Assembly (NCBI GenBank): GCA_963693365.1
Contig: CAVNZM010000002.1
Span: forward strand, 1,736,001 to 1,800,000
Length of the DNA stretch: 64,000 bases
Direction: 5' to 3'
From: Amoebidium appalachense
Taxonomy: Eukaryota; Ichthyosporea
The notes beneath the pieces are model-generated. The model saw nothing but the letters and a program-made list of their open reading frames with translations, ran no database searches and was not told where the DNA came from. Positions 1 to 12,127 of this stretch are shown piece by piece (positions within the stretch are counted from its first letter, which is position 1; every line of letters starts with the position of its first letter). The translations under genes and the position numbers were made by a program.

Positions 1-77
1 ACCTACCCTTTTTTATACTTTCCTACTTTCCCCAATCACATCAACGTGTTAAATACTAAAATCACGGGTTTGTGCAG

Positions 78-256
78 GGTGTGGCGTACCAGCGTGCCAT
101 CGACCAGGGCATAGGCCATGCGCAGTTGCCCATTGGAGACTACATCAAGTTGGCAAGCAGAAAAGTTCTCACCATCAACCACGGTATCCCCCCCCCCCCC
201 CCCCCCCCCCCCCCCTGCTCCCCCCAACTTATTAAACCCACAGACACACACACACG

Positions 257-293
<37 letters not shown>

Positions 294-741
294 CGCGCGC
301 GCGCACGAACACACACCAAAAACACACAAAACACACACAGGCAGGCAGGCACGCACGCACGCACGCACACACGCACGCACGCACGCACGCACACACACGC
401 ACACACACACACACACGCATGCATGCACATGCAAATACACACACACACACACACGCACGCACACACACACGCACGCACACACATACACACGTACACACAC
501 TTGCAGGCACACACATACACACGTACACACACTTGCAGGCACATACATACACACGCACACATGCCGGTACGCACACACTCACACACATGCACACACACAT
601 ACACACACAGGTGCACACCACGACCACCCACCTACAAAAACAACGTCCCCCCCCCCCCCCCCCCCCCCCCCCCGGCGCCACACACACACCAAAAGACAAA
701 AATCACCAACTGCAACACCATGGACCCGGTAAATTTTTAAC

Positions 742-785
<44 letters not shown>

Positions 786-1062
786 CCCCAACACACACAC
801 ACACACACATATCACCACCACCACCATACCCACCCTTCTCCCCACACAAACAGTGTTCGAGATTCTTCTGGAATGGGTAGCCACCCGCAACTGGCAGACT
901 GCATTCCTCAAGGTGATCCCAGAACGAAAGGGCATTGAATTGTTGGATTCCGACACTGGGAAGAATGAAAACACGACAGAGGATGGGGAAAAGGAGGAAA
1001 AATCGGGGGAGGAGGAGGAGGGGGGAGATGAGAGTTCGGAAGGGGAGAACGGGGATGAGTGA
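78..1062 (+). CDS. TRMT10A: tRNA (guanine-9-N1) methyltransferase, TRM10/TRMT10A-like (3' end only)
   Basis: Two terminal exons are visible: 78-183 (after a tttgtgcag acceptor) and 854-1062 (after cacacaaacag). The split codon g|tg gives V and a continuous 104-residue C terminus. Diagnostic family segments are [29 protein letters not shown] and [16 protein letters not shown], which match the C-terminal part of the SPOUT methyltransferase fold of TRM10 proteins and the lid around the SAM pocket. Members use SAM to methylate N1 of guanosine 9 in tRNA. The protein ends in a Glu/Asp/Ser-rich acidic tail (about 35 residues), as in animal TRMT10A. Upstream exons lie outside the window. The intron 184-853 begins gtat and runs straight into 28 C residues. 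Identification is from remembered family sequence, not a search. Confidence 0.88.
184..853 (+). repeat. Intron filled with poly-C and (CA)n
   Basis: The single visible TRMT10A-like intron holds poly-C at 188-215, a (CA)n-rich tract at about 240-620 with CACG variants, poly-C at about 649-674 and a 39-nt poly-C at about 744-782. A 32-nt unit containing cttgcaggc is repeated at about 478-560 (two full copies plus a partial). The long His/Thr or Cys/Val reading frames here are low-complexity artefacts. Confidence 0.9.
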
Positions 1063-1278
1063 AACAGGAATAGCAAATACGGGCGTGCCCCAAATTTGGA
1101 TTTATGGCTGAGAGCGTTACATTGTGACGGACATGCCATTTGCCTAAATTTGGAGTGTGAGACTTTTTTTTTTTGAAGTGTGCATATTCTCATGGTGTTT
1201 TTTTTTTTGGTTTGTTTTATATGCTGCACCTACATTCGGCTAGAAGATGAGTGGGAAGCTTGTGGGTAGGTGGATCGA

Positions 1279-1358
<80 letters not shown>

Positions 1359-1711
1359 GGGGGTGAGGAGGAGGAGGCCGGGGAGGAGGGGGAAGGAAGG
1401 GGGGCTGGGGGGGGAGGGGGGAGGGGGGCAGGTATTTCTTTGATTCGGAAATTTGAGGGAATGAAGGACTTGGCTTTGTGGCAGCAATATCGGGTGGTGA
1501 TTCCATTTCAAGTGTTCGTGTCTTCTTCCCCCCCTCCCCCTCTTCCGCGCATCGCACGTGTGTTTGTGTACCACACGCATGCACAGACACACACACACAC
1601 ACACACAAACACAAACACATACTTGTGTCAGTCTGTGTGTGCCATGGTTGAGGGGAGAGAGATCGAGGGAAAGAGGGGCGTTCCGCCCTGGGTGTGTGTA
1701 TGGGGGGGGAT

Positions 1712-1751
<40 letters not shown>

Positions 1752-1899
1752 ACTGGTCAGATTTCTGCTGTCGGAGTGTCTAAAGCGAGACACAAAACAA
1801 ACATGCCTATGTAAATACTGCCAGAATCTTTGCATGCGTACTAGTAAACCATTGCAGGGATATGGCGATAGTTTTATCATGATGATAGTATGAGCTTCG

Positions 1900-1905
1900 A
1901 ATAAA
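1900..1905 (+). other. poly(A) signal AATAAA
   Basis: Canonical hexamer about 840 nt after the TRMT10A-like stop, at the point where simple repeats give way to unique DNA. It is the likely end of that transcript. Confidence 0.5.
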
Positions 1906-1977
1906 TTACGTACGTGCTAACCTACACTCAGGCACTCACAACACACACTGACTCCCTGGGTACGAGCCGGGCGATCA

Positions 1978-1985
1978 TGACGTCA
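1978..1985. promoter_or_regulatory. CRE-like palindrome TGACGTCA
   Basis: A perfect TGACGTCA lies about 240 nt upstream of the ankyrin gene ATG. It matches the bZIP (CREB/ATF) consensus. Other copies occur inside introns of this window, so only position supports a regulatory role. Confidence 0.3.
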
Positions 1986-2224
1986 CTGATCGGAAGTTCA
2001 CTTGTTGTCATGCCAGTTCATTTCATTCTCTTGCACGGCTTGACAAACGTTCAGCTAACGTTATAACTGCAGCTTACTGCACGAGTTTTGTAAGGGCACT
2101 CTATTCAGTGATGCTGGTAGTTGTTTTTGAAGCAAATTAGCTGCTTGTGTTGTATTTCTTGGGTCTCTTAGATGCACATCACGGCCACCCATTGATTGCC
2201 GCTCGAGAATTCGAAGCCAAAAAA

Positions 2225-3040
2225 ATGACACCTGCAATAACGGGTGAGGGGTGTCCCTTTGACCACCTACCAGACGAAACAATAGTGCCCATTCTTGCTC
2301 ATGTTGCAGCCAAAGATGTCGCGTCAGTGGTGATGACCTGCCGTAGATTCAAGCTTCTAGCACCCCAGTTTGTGCTCGAACTCGTAAGGAAGCAATATCA
2401 CTATGACATTCGAGCAATCATAAGTGCAGGACTCCCAGATGATTTACTTGTGCTTGTGCTGAAAACCGCGCTAAGGCCGTTGAAAAACCGGGAGGAAATT
2501 CGCGAAAGCGGCACGATAGTGTTAAGAGCAGCGTGCAAGGCTGGGCGTGTAGCGGCTGTAAAATTTGCCATCGACTATCTACAAATCCCTCCTGATGTTG
2601 GCAACAACGACCCACTCATTCTTGCATGTTACCACGGTCGGACTGAAGTGATCAAGCATTTACTCAAGCAAGCACAGGTTGATCCAAGTGATCGAGATAA
2701 CGATGCACTTCTATGGGCGTGCTCGAAAGGGAATGTGGAAGCGGTGGAACTTCTTCTGAAAGACGAAAGAGTGGACCCCTGTGCCCGGAATGGGGCATCG
2801 ATTGTATGGGCGAGCGAAAGCGGTCATGTTTCCGTAGTTGATTTGCTTTTGAGAGATGGGAGAGTTGACCCTACTACGTGTGACAATGCAGCTTTCTTGC
2901 GTGCGTGCATGCGGGGACACAAGGATGTGGTGGACAGGTTGATAGAAGAGCCCAGGATGGACGAGGCGTTTCGGCTGGCTGTGCCGTTGATTCAAGCACG
3001 TGAAAGGATGAGACGCACATGGAGGACAACAAGTGGCTAG
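2225..3040 (+). CDS. F-box-like / ankyrin-repeat protein, intronless
   Basis: An open frame of 271 codons starts at ATG 2225 (aaaaaATGaca). The same frame runs 26 codons upstream without an ATG. Residues ~12-47 (FDHLPDETIVPIL...VMTCRRFKLLAP) look like an F-box: a Leu-Pro-Asp-Glu start and a terminal Cys-x-x-Phe segment. Residues ~95-260 hold about four or five ankyrin-type units with phrases such as DNDALLWACSKG, VELLLKDERVDP and GHVSVVDLLLRDGRVDP. Such proteins typically act as substrate receptors of SCF ubiquitin ligases through Skp1, but that role is inference here. The gene has no introns, unlike its neighbours. F-box/ankyrin proteins with RVDP-type repeats are abundant in some protists, chytrids and giant viruses, so recent amplification or transfer is possible but not shown. 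Confidence 0.75.
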   Translation: MTPAITGEGCPFDHLPDETIVPILAHVAAKDVASVVMTCRRFKLLAPQFVLELVRKQYHYDIRAIISAGLPDDLLVLVLKTALRPLKNREEIRESGTIVLRAACKAGRVAAVKFAIDYLQIPPDVGNNDPLILACYHGRTEVIKHLLKQAQVDPSDRDNDALLWACSKGNVEAVELLLKDERVDPCARNGASIVWASESGHVSVVDLLLRDGRVDPTTCDNAAFLRACMRGHKDVVDRLIEEPRMDEAFRLAVPLIQARERMRRTWRTTSG

Positions 3041-3372
3041 GAAACTGCCGGGGTGCAGGAATGTGTTTTCGTGCCCTTTCTTGCTTTTCCCCTCTTTCTC
3101 TTTTTCTGTTTTTGAGCTTTTTTTTCATGCGCATGTGTGTGGTGTGTGTGTGTGTGTATGTGGTAGGGGGCTGAGGGGATAAAGGAGGAGGATGCTGACA
3201 TGAAAGGGAGGTGGTGAGGCTTTAAGGCTGTAGTTGCGTTCTAGTAATAGCTAGGGAAAGATGACGACAACCTTTTCGGTGAACTGGGAGATGGTGAAGG
3301 GGGTCGGGAAGTCGGTGATTAGATAGCAGAGGTTGCCTGAGGGAGTTATAATTCCCGGGGTTTTGGTTTTTG

Positions 3373-3420
<48 letters not shown>

Positions 3421-4468
3421 GGGGGGGGGGGGGGGGGGGGGGGGGAGGTAGCTACTATGGGATAGAGTAGCCTGAGAAGGGAGCATCATTAGATAGAAGC
3501 TCGAGGTTAGCTATATTAGCGCTTCCCTTTCAGAGAGAACTGGGTAACCTGCGCTGGTGTTACTGAGGTGATTTCTGAAGGGTTTTTATGAAATTTGAAG
3601 CAAGTTAGGCACGACTAAGGTAGTGTGTGGACTTTTAAGCCGTCCTATGTTTTTTAGGGTCATAGTGGCCTGATGAATAACATAAAATAAAAATGTTGAT
3701 AAGCCGATATGTATCGATGATATTCTGCGTCGAATTCGTTGTAACCCCTCCTCCCCCCTCCCCCTCCCCGCCGCCGCGCACCGCCAACCTGGGACCTCGC
3801 AAAGAACTGAGGCACTGAAATTCTCGTTTTGTAGGTTGATTGAAGCCACACAGTGGTGTCTGCTCCATTGCTGAGAAACTTTCTGCTGCCCCTCCCCCCC
3901 CCCCCCCCCCCCCCTCCCCCCTCCCTTCCTCCCCTCCCTCCCTCCCTCCCTCCCCCCTCCCCGCCCTTTCCCCTTCCCTTCTATTGTAGCTCGCTCCCTC
4001 CCTCCCCGTAACAACACATCGGTGCCTCGAGGATCCTTCCACGATCACTATTTTAACTGTTCCATAGTTGAATCCAAACCAGTATATACGCTTGCACGAC
4101 GGTGTGCCGCGTGCAATGGTCCTGCCGCTGCTCATAGAAAGTGAAAGTAAAAAGCATTTCAAAAGACACAAGAATGTCGAAGAATTACGACTTTGACTGC
4201 TTGTTTTCAAAGCTGGAGTGATCCTCCCACTGATGGCGTAAGCATAAAAAAACGTGCAAGATCGCGAAAATCGATCATATCCATCCATAGAATGAAATCT
4301 CTTGAACAATTCAAGAAAATTTTAGAATGCGATGGTAAGTTTGTAGTTTGGAAACAAAGAAATAGGAAACACTATGGTCACACAAGAAATGGTTGGCAAC
4401 CAAACCACTCAGTCAGATCTTGCTCGCTGCGTGAAAGGTTTTCTGGTTTCTTGGTAGCCAAGAGCAAC
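3041..4468. other. Intergenic region between ankyrin and SR genes
   Basis: No convincing gene. It contains (TG)n at about 3377-3420 followed by poly-G to 3445, and a C-rich stretch with CCCT units at 3740-4010. The last few hundred bases are probably the promoter and 5' UTR of the SR gene. The SR frame is open back to 4193, so an N-terminal extension cannot be excluded, but nothing upstream of 4469 resembles an SR protein. Confidence 0.5.
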
Positions 4469-5970
4469 ATGGGTCCACGTGTTTTTGTGGGGAACTTGGC
4501 GCGAGACACCATTCAAAGCGACATTGAGAAGCTATTCAAGAAATATGACACGTATGTGGAGGTTACCATGAAGAATGGCTTCGCGTTTGTGGTGGGTGAT
4601 GTTCCACTATTTTGACAGTTTGAAATGGGTTCATTTTCTTGTTTCGGTCCATTGTTGAAGTCACAAAAAGAAAGTAGCTATGAAAGGATAAATGGTATGG
4701 CGGCAGTTTCGGGCAGTTTAAGCATTTTCTCATGAAGAACGAGGTTAGGGATTTTGAGGAGGATCGGCCCCTGTGTTTGTCGTCTGTGCCTGCCATATAG
4801 CATTTTTTTTTAGTTTTGGAGGGAGGCCAAGAGTCGCATGTTAGAGGAGAGGGGTGCAAGTTGATAAAAACGAGTTTTAGTTTTTGGTATGAAGGGGTGA
4901 GAAGGGATAAGTCAAAATTATTTCTGATTTAGCTCTTCATTGGACTCCCCACTCCACTTCCGTTCTTTATTTCGTTTTTTGTCCTAGTTATGCTGGAAAA
5001 GACCTGCACTGTTGATGCAATAGCACGGAATACGCTTGGAGGCTTTTTATCGCTCGTCGTGGTTTTCAGCCTTGCTATATTATTCTCCGTTTTGTTACGT
5101 CGGTGTCGGGGCATGATGTTCCTCACGTTTCTTGTCATGAAACGGTTTTTGTCGGTAGTGCCCCCCGCCCCCCTCCCCCCCCTCTTCCCCCCTTGTTATC
5201 CCACTTTTCTGCACTTGGCGTAGGTTGTTCTCATTTCAGAGCTCCATCTCCTTGGTTGCACATGGCTGACATCCTCTTTGGGGGGCTCCAACAGGAGTTT
5301 GAAGACACTCGGGATGCAGAGGATGCCATCAAGGACCTGGACGGGGAGGACGTATTGGGCAACCGGTAAGTTGCCATGTTTGTGCATCCTGCCTAGAACC
5401 CCCCCCCCCCCCCCCCCCCCCTTTCCCCCGGCGTAACAGGCACTCTCTGTATTGTCGTGAGTGTGCGCTCGTTTTATTCCAGATTCCCCCCCCCCCCCCC
5501 CTCCCCCTCCCTTCCCCCTCTCGTCAGTCCCTCCGACCCCCTAGCGGAAACTGGCTGAGGCTCGGATGCTGTGCCAAGTACCCCGCTCCCCACTGCCTCT
5601 CTCAAATTGAATATAAAAAGGGTTAAGTACTGCATTCCAAGTCCCTCCCCCTCCTCCTCTTACACTCCTTTCCTTTCTCCCTCCCCTTTACTCTTAAACT
5701 CCCTGAAGCAGAATCAGTACTCTGCATGTATGTACTTTATATTTACTTTTTAAGCTGTCTTCACTGCCCACGAGGGCTAATCTGACGTCATTTCTAACTT
5801 TTGTCATGTGTGGACTAAATGGAATAATGCAGGATTCGTGTGGAGATGTCACTGGGCACCCGTGGGCTTGGAGGGACGAAGCCAAGGGACGGTGGGAGAT
5901 ACGGAGACAGATATGGACCTCCCCCCAGGAGTGGCCGGTAGGTGGTGTGTGTGTTTCTGCTTGTGTGTGA

Positions 5971-6043
<73 letters not shown>

Positions 6044-8971
6044 TTGTGTGTCCGTACTGCTTGACTGCATACCTGCGTGTTGAAGCCCTTAATTGCTTGT
6101 GTGCGTGTGGTAGTTGCTCTGGTGCCAAAGTGCTTAGGTACGTGTGCGCTTGCATGTGAAAAGTGCCTGCGAGCACCGGCGTGAGAGATGACAAGTTTCT
6201 GTGTGTGGGTGTGTGTTGTGTTTATGTGGAATCTCCCCTCTGTGCATGTCTGTGGAGTGTGTTCGTGCATGTGCATTGCGGTGTGTGCACGTGCACATGC
6301 ACAGCATGCCCTGTGGATGTGCATGTGTATGCCTGCTTGTGTGAATCCGACGAGGGAAGGGGGGGGGTGGGGGGGAGGGAGGGGGAAGGGGGGAGGAAAG
6401 GTAGTTGTGTGATTTTCCTGTGTCCGTATGTGTGATTGTGCAAGCCAAGTTCTGAGGGGCATGGACAGATATGGCCCACCCATTCGCACGGACTACCGCA
6501 TCATTGTGGAAAACATCTCCTCCCGCACAAGCTGGCAGGTATAGAATCCCCCTCCCTCCTATTATTTATGATTATTTACACCGAGAAAGAAACCCAAGAA
6601 CCACCACGGCAATGCTCGTTCGTAAGACTGAGTGGCTCAGTGGTATTAGCGCAGGCAGGGGTGTGTTGGTGCTCATGATACCTAATATTAGGGTTTGTTT
6701 TTGGGTGGACTTTGGGGTTTGCTTGTGTGCCTCTCGTTATCTTGCACCTGACTGCCTCCCCCCCCCCCCCCCCCCCCCCCCCCAGCACACACAAGAAGGA
6801 CCAACGAGCGTGCGAGAGTTATGGAGAGAGAGGGAAGGGTGCATTTGAGTCAGGGGGGGAGAGAGAGGGGAGGGGAACCGACATATGTAGCATGGCCGGA
6901 CACATTTCTGATAGATGTATGTCTGTATTTGGTTCCGGATGCAAAGGGAAAGAAAGTTTTGAGAGAAGAAATCGGAAGAGTAGGCTCAATTGTCCGCACA
7001 ACACAGTGAGGGCTCTAAGATGGTCAGCAGCAGTAGGCAGCATCGTGGCTTGTTTTTGCTCTCATCGACTAGCTGTGGGCTGGCGGGAGGCTGTGATTGG
7101 CTCATTCTGCACCACAACTTCTCCTTTTCCATTGGGCCTGTTGGGGGGTGGGCGAGGGTGCATGTCTTCATCTGATTGGAAGGGAGGCCGCGTGTCTGCT
7201 CTGGGTGTGGTAGCCAGTTTTGCCAGGCGTCGGGTGGTAAGTTTGGTGGCGATGTTTCACAACGAACGATATACATTCTGGCAATATTGTCGTGATAAAT
7301 TGCAGACAGCCAGATACGCAGCAAAAAGAAACAATCGACCAGCCAGAGGACCCTGTTAACACCGTCACTGGTTTGTGTGGTCATGACCGGCAGGGCTTGG
7401 CGACACTGGGTCATCGTTTAGTGCATGCAAAGAGAATGTTACTTAAACAAGTGGTACCAAACATGCAGAGAAATGTATAATGGTAGCTCTCCTTATTTAC
7501 TTCTTTTAGTAAATCTGGAAATCTACGTGCTGGGTGATGGAGGGTGCGATAGGGATGGGAAAGGAGGGAGGGTGAACAACAGCACATCTAAAGCTGCCTG
7601 TAAGATATTTGCGCAAAAAATCAGGGATGGAGTGATATCCCTCCAATCGTTGACCCGGATGTATGGCTCGACTTCTAAATTTGGACATGGGCACGTGACA
7701 GGATCTGAAGGATGAATTCCGCCGCTATGGTGACGTCACGTTTGCAGATGCACACAGGCCCCGCGAGGGAGAAGGGTGAGTGGTGTGTATGTGTGTGCGC
7801 GTGTCTTTGTGCGCGCATGTGAGAGTGTGTGTGTGCGTGTTTGCGTGTTTCTTTGTGTTTGTCTGTGTCTGTCCGTCTCTCTCTGTGTGTGTGTGTGTGT
7901 GCGTGTGCGTGTGCGTGTGCGTGTGTGTGTGTGTGTGTGGCTTTTTGTTGTGTTACCTGCCTATGGAAATCGTTTGTGTATGTCGTTCAGTGCTTAAGTA
8001 CTCGATGCTGTATGTGTGTATCTGTGGTTCTGGTTTTTGCCAGTGTTGTTGATTGAGTGGAGGGGGCAAGGGGCAAGAGAGACAGTGACATCCAACGCCC
8101 AGCAACAATGCGTCGGGCTCCTAGGCAAGAGCTATTAGTAGATTCCACCCCATTGGTTGATCTATGCGACTCCATGATATCGGGCTCATTTGATTGGGTG
8201 CAGAGTGGTTGAGTTTGCCTACAAGGATGACATGCGCCGTGCCCTGCGCAAGCTGGATGGCATCGAGATAAAGGGCCGCCGCATCCGCCTGTCGGAGGTG
8301 TGTGTGTGTGTGTGTGTGTGTCTGTATGTGTGTGTACGTGTGTGTATGTGTATGGGGGGGGGGGGAGGAGGGGGGGGGGGGGGGGGGGATGGGTTGTGTG
8401 TTTGTTTGGTGGTGGTTGTTGGGGGGGGGGGGGGGGGGGGTAGGGTGTGCATGTGTAGGGGTAGGGTGTGCATGTGTGGGTGCGCGCACACTCACACATG
8501 GTTGGATGTGTCTGAGGGAGTAGAGGGGCACAGGGGAATGGGGCTGTATGTGTACGCGTGGGTGCGCTCATTCGTGCGGGTAGGTGGGTGGGTGGGTGGG
8601 TGGGATTATGAAGGCCTCGGCACGGTACACCTCATACCGACATGCCTTTGTGCTGCACCTCCCATCTGATCTCATTTATTGAGCAGCAGTGCGTGTTTGG
8701 GCCAACGTCACGTTACGCTCACACGAAATTTCTACGTTGCACGTGCCCATACTTTTCCCATGCTCATGCTTTTTTCACACAGGATCGTCCACGTGGTGGC
8801 CGTCGTTCCCGCACCCGTTCCCGCAGTCGTTCTCGTTCTCGCAGTCGTTCCCGCTCCCCTCGCCGGCGCTCACGCAGCCGTAGCCGCTCAGCCACCCCTA
8901 AGAAGAGAAGGAGCCCTAGCCGGTCAAGATCCCCGGCACGGAGCAAGAGCCGCTCACCGTCCAGGTGTGTG

Positions 8972-9005
<34 letters not shown>

Positions 9006-9022
9006 CGTGTGTTTGTGCGCGC

Positions 9023-9093
<71 letters not shown>

Positions 9094-9536
9094 GGGGGGG
9101 GGTGGGAGGGGTTAGGGGTTAGGATGTGGGTATGGTGTGTGTGTGTTTTAGGGTGGGCGGGGGTGGGGCATGGAGGGGGGGGGGGGGGGGGGGGCTCGGC
9201 GAGCTGCCTGCCTGCCTGCGTCCACATGTGTGCACATGTGGACATGTGTGCGCGTATGGGTGTGGTTGATGGAGGTGAGGGGGAGTGAGCGTGCCCGTGG
9301 GGGTGTGCGCGTGTATGTGTATGTTGGGGGGGTGCATGGATACGTGCATGGTGGGGTGAGCACGGGTGGGATGGAGGCGTCCGTAACCCTAAGCTTGATG
9401 TGTGTGCTTTAAGGGGTATGCAGGGCATGGTGTACTATACTCGCCTCCCCCCCCCCCCCCCCCCCCCCCCCCCTTTTCACCTCTACCTCCTCCCCCCCAC
9501 CCCCGGGGGTCGTTTTTTTCATTTTGTTTGTTTATT

Positions 9537-9609
<73 letters not shown>

Positions 9610-9614
9610 TTTTT

Positions 9615-9649
<35 letters not shown>

Positions 9650-9781
9650 GGGGGGGGAGGGGGGGGGGGGGGAGGGTTGTATCGCTTGTGGGCACACTCC
9701 ATGATCTGGTGTTTACTATTTACCTATTTATTATTTGTTCTTTCGTGAAAAAAATGACGGTAGAAAGAGATTTCCATAGAC

Positions 9782-9812
<31 letters not shown>

Positions 9813-10096
9813 AAAAAAAAAAAGAAAAGAAAAAGAGGACCAAAAAGAACACACACACATGCAGACACGACCACACACACACACACACACTCAAACATGC
9901 GTGACCCATAAAAACGAAATCCTTCTCAGCATGCTCACAAGGGTCGAAAAAGCTAAGAATATAAAAAAGTGAGCACATGCTAACACCATCACGTGTTTGC
10001 AGGAGCCCTGTACGAAAAGACAGAGCAGACAAGGGGTCACCGAACAAAAACGATGACAAGCCTCCAACCCCCTCCCCCAGCCGACGAGTAGACTGA
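4469..10096 (+). CDS. SR splicing factor, SRSF4/5/6-like (RRM–pseudoRRM–RS), 8 exons
   Basis: Exons: 4469-4591, 5295-5365, 5833-5937, 6457-6538, 7702-7775, 8204-8297, 8783-8964, 10003-10096. They join in phase to 825 nt, 274 residues. RRM1 spans residues 1-~73 ([17 protein letters not shown]1 NGFAFVEFED). A short Gly/Arg-rich linker follows. RRM2 at ~110-183 carries SWQDLKD (125-131), the signature of the SR-protein pseudo-RRM, and GVVEF. An RS domain follows with runs of SRSRSR and ends [10 protein letters not shown] proteins bind exonic enhancers and recruit U1 and U2AF in the nucleus. The RRM1/RRM2 pair resembles SRSF4/5/6 more than SRSF1. Introns are full of TG and poly-C/G. The 1163-nt intron 6539-7701 has a long repeat-poor stretch (6790-7700), where a regulatory poison exon would sit in animal orthologues; none was identified. 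Confidence 0.92.
5955..6040. repeat. (TG)n array in SR intron 3
   Basis: An almost pure TG run of about 70 nt follows the exon 3 donor gtaggtggtgtgtgtg. TG-rich imperfect sequence continues to about 6330. Confidence 0.9.
8298..8782. repeat. SR intron 6: (TG)n, then G-rich tracts
   Basis: The intron begins directly as gtgtgtgtg, then has G tracts at about 8353-8388 and 8420-8440. A GGGTAGGGTGTGCATGTGT unit is present twice at about 8440-8478. Confidence 0.8.
8965..10002. repeat. SR intron 7: TG, poly-C, trinucleotide and poly-G arrays
   Basis: It opens gtgtgtgtatatatatat, continues as (TG)n to about 9092, and has G-rich sequence to 9200 and poly-C at about 9448-9472. A (TTG)n array passes into (TTA)n at about 9538-9603. 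Poly-G at 9617-9648, poly-C at 9781-9802 and poly-A follow. The acceptor is acgtgtttgcag. Confidence 0.85.
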
Positions 10097-10565
10097 AAGC
10101 CTTTTGCCTTCGTTTCATCTACTTCATTATTCTGGTGTTCTGAGGCTCCATGCCTATATATGGAAGTATCACCTGAGCTGGGTCTATGGTCGTAATTGTT
10201 TGTTGCTTGCTCAGGGCGGTCCTCAGAGTCTGTGTGGCTTCCAATCCATATTCTTTGTTAGTGAATAGGTCCCCTGTGATTTGTAAGTTGCGCACCGTTT
10301 ACGTTTGGGACATGTGCCGTACCACTCCGCCTATTAATTTTTTCTGGTTGGCACATGTCCTGCTCTGGGCTATAAGGGTAGCTCTGTATTTTTTTTGTTA
10401 TTAGTCATTTTCCCCCTTTGTTGACTCGTGATTCTTGTTGGTGTAGTTGTATTCTTGAAGTAAGGGAAAGGCCATCATACACTTTGAAAGCTATGGTGAA
10501 AACAAACTGTGGAGGGTGAGGATGTTCCAAATTACCTTGTCTGACCAAGTAATGTATGTGAAAAC

Positions 10566-10571
10566 AATAAA
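10566..10571 (+). other. poly(A) signal AATAAA (SR gene)
   Basis: Hexamer about 470 nt after the SR stop codon, in repeat-poor DNA. It is the most likely end of the SR transcript. Confidence 0.6.
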
Positions 10572-11338
10572 AGACCATGATAACATTGTTGCTTCATATA
10601 CTCACACGTGCACACGTGGGTTGGGGGCGATTTTCTGTGTGCAGAACAGGGTGTGTTTCAAGATGATATATTGCTAAGCTTTCTTTATTGTTTTATGATT
10701 CATTCATTATATGTGCGGACTTGTTCGTGTTTTATGTTCGTGTTTCATAAGTGCACGGATATCGATGGCGCCACCGTTCATTCGTCCGCCCCTTTCCATT
10801 TCAGGGTCCCTCTCCCCCTCTCCCAGATCTCTTCGTCTCTGGGTCCTCTCCTCCCTCCATACCTCCCCCCCCCCCCCCCAAACACACACACACGCACACG
10901 CACACCCCGCAGACAGCAAAAGAAAAAAGGGGCAAAAAAAAAAAAAAACCAGCCTGCAGGGCTCGAGATCTAGAACATAATAATAATCGTGTTCACATCA
11001 GCTCTACCTCCCCTCCCTCCTCCAATTCCCGTTGCAGTTGAAGTAACTGTTCCCAGGGTGCGTCCAACAACTCTACACAAGAGGCCTCCTAAGCGTGCGC
11101 ACCTGCACACACACACACACACACATACGTGCACACACGCACTTTAAACACAAACACATCAAACACATGTTTTCATACATACATTCCGAGACACACACAC
11201 AAGCTCGAACATGCAGACAGGGGGGAGGGGAGGGGGAGAAGTTAGGGAGTGAGGGGGTGAAAGGGAGAGAGCCAATGGGAACCTTGAAGTTAGAGAGAGA
11301 GGGGGAGGGAGGGAGGGAGGGAGGGAGGAAGGGAGGGA

Positions 11339-11463
11339 GAGGGAGAGACAGAGAGTGGGAGAGGAGAGAGAGAGAGAGAGAGCCGAGAGAGTGACAGAGA
11401 CTCGGAGAGGGGGGGCGGGGGACGGGGGGGAGGGGGGGAGGGAGAGGGAGAACGAGAGAGAGG

Positions 11464-11524
<61 letters not shown>

Positions 11525-11570
11525 CAGACAGAGATAGAGATAGTGATAGCTAGGGGGAGGGAGGGAAAGC

Positions 11571-11654
<84 letters not shown>

Positions 11655-11700
11655 GGAGAGATAGAGCGAGAGGGAGAGACAGAGAGAGGGAGAGGGGGGG

Positions 11701-11738
<38 letters not shown>
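11339..11738. repeat. (AG)n array
   Basis: Purine-only GA/GGGA repeats form two pure blocks at about 11466-11522 and 11573-11646. The strand shown is almost free of pyrimidines for about 400 nt. Confidence 0.9.
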
Positions 11739-11743
<5 letters not shown>

Positions 11744-12121
11744 ACAGCGCCGCCCGAAACAGAGCTTTTATTCCTTTTCCTTCTCTTCCTTTCCGAGTCT
11801 CGCTCTCACCCCTCGTTCCCTAACTTCTCTATCTCCCCTCCCCCAAGTCTGCGTGTTCGAGCGCGCGTATGTGTCTCGGTATCTTGTGAAAACATGTGTG
11901 TGAAAATATCCGTGTGTGAGAGTGTTTGTGTTTGCGTTTGTGTTTGTGTTTGTGTTTGTGTGTGTATGTGTGTGTGTGTGTGTGTGTGTAAGTGAGCGGG
12001 CTTGCCTGCTTTGGGAGCTGCAAAGGCCGTGCACACCACTGGCATGCGGTGCACGTATGATCGAAGTTCGTCTCTCACTCTTCTTTCTCACTCTTTTTAC
12101 AAGAAGAATGTGCAGCCTGTC

Positions 12122-12127
12122 TTTATT
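12122..12127 (-). other. poly(A) signal AATAAA for the KCTD-like gene
   Basis: TTTATT on the plus strand reads AATAAA on the minus strand, about 53 nt after the stop codon of the minus-strand BTB gene. Confidence 0.55.

Larger units (their letters stand above)
1063..2224. other. 3' UTR of TRMT10A-like gene plus promoter region of the ankyrin gene
   Basis: No coding exon is seen. The first part is probably 3' UTR. It carries (TG)n at about 1277-1341, poly-G at about 1342-1363 and poly-G at about 1712-1748. An AATAAA at 1900-1905 is the best poly(A) signal. From about 1906 to 2224 the DNA is unique, and it should include the promoter and 5' UTR of the next gene. Confidence 0.6.

Noticed and set aside
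3635-4309. Minus-strand frame of 224 codons upstream of the SR gene
   Set aside because: Low-complexity Gly/Glu tract and no recognisable domain; it overlaps the probable SR promoter.
6628-6700. tRNA-like A box (tggctcagtggtattagcgc)
   Set aside because: No B box (GGTTCGAnTCC) follows and no acceptor stem pairs; not a tRNA gene or clear tRNA-derived SINE.
9110-9125. ggggttaggggttagg, telomere-like
   Set aside because: Only two units inside an SR intron; not a telomeric array.
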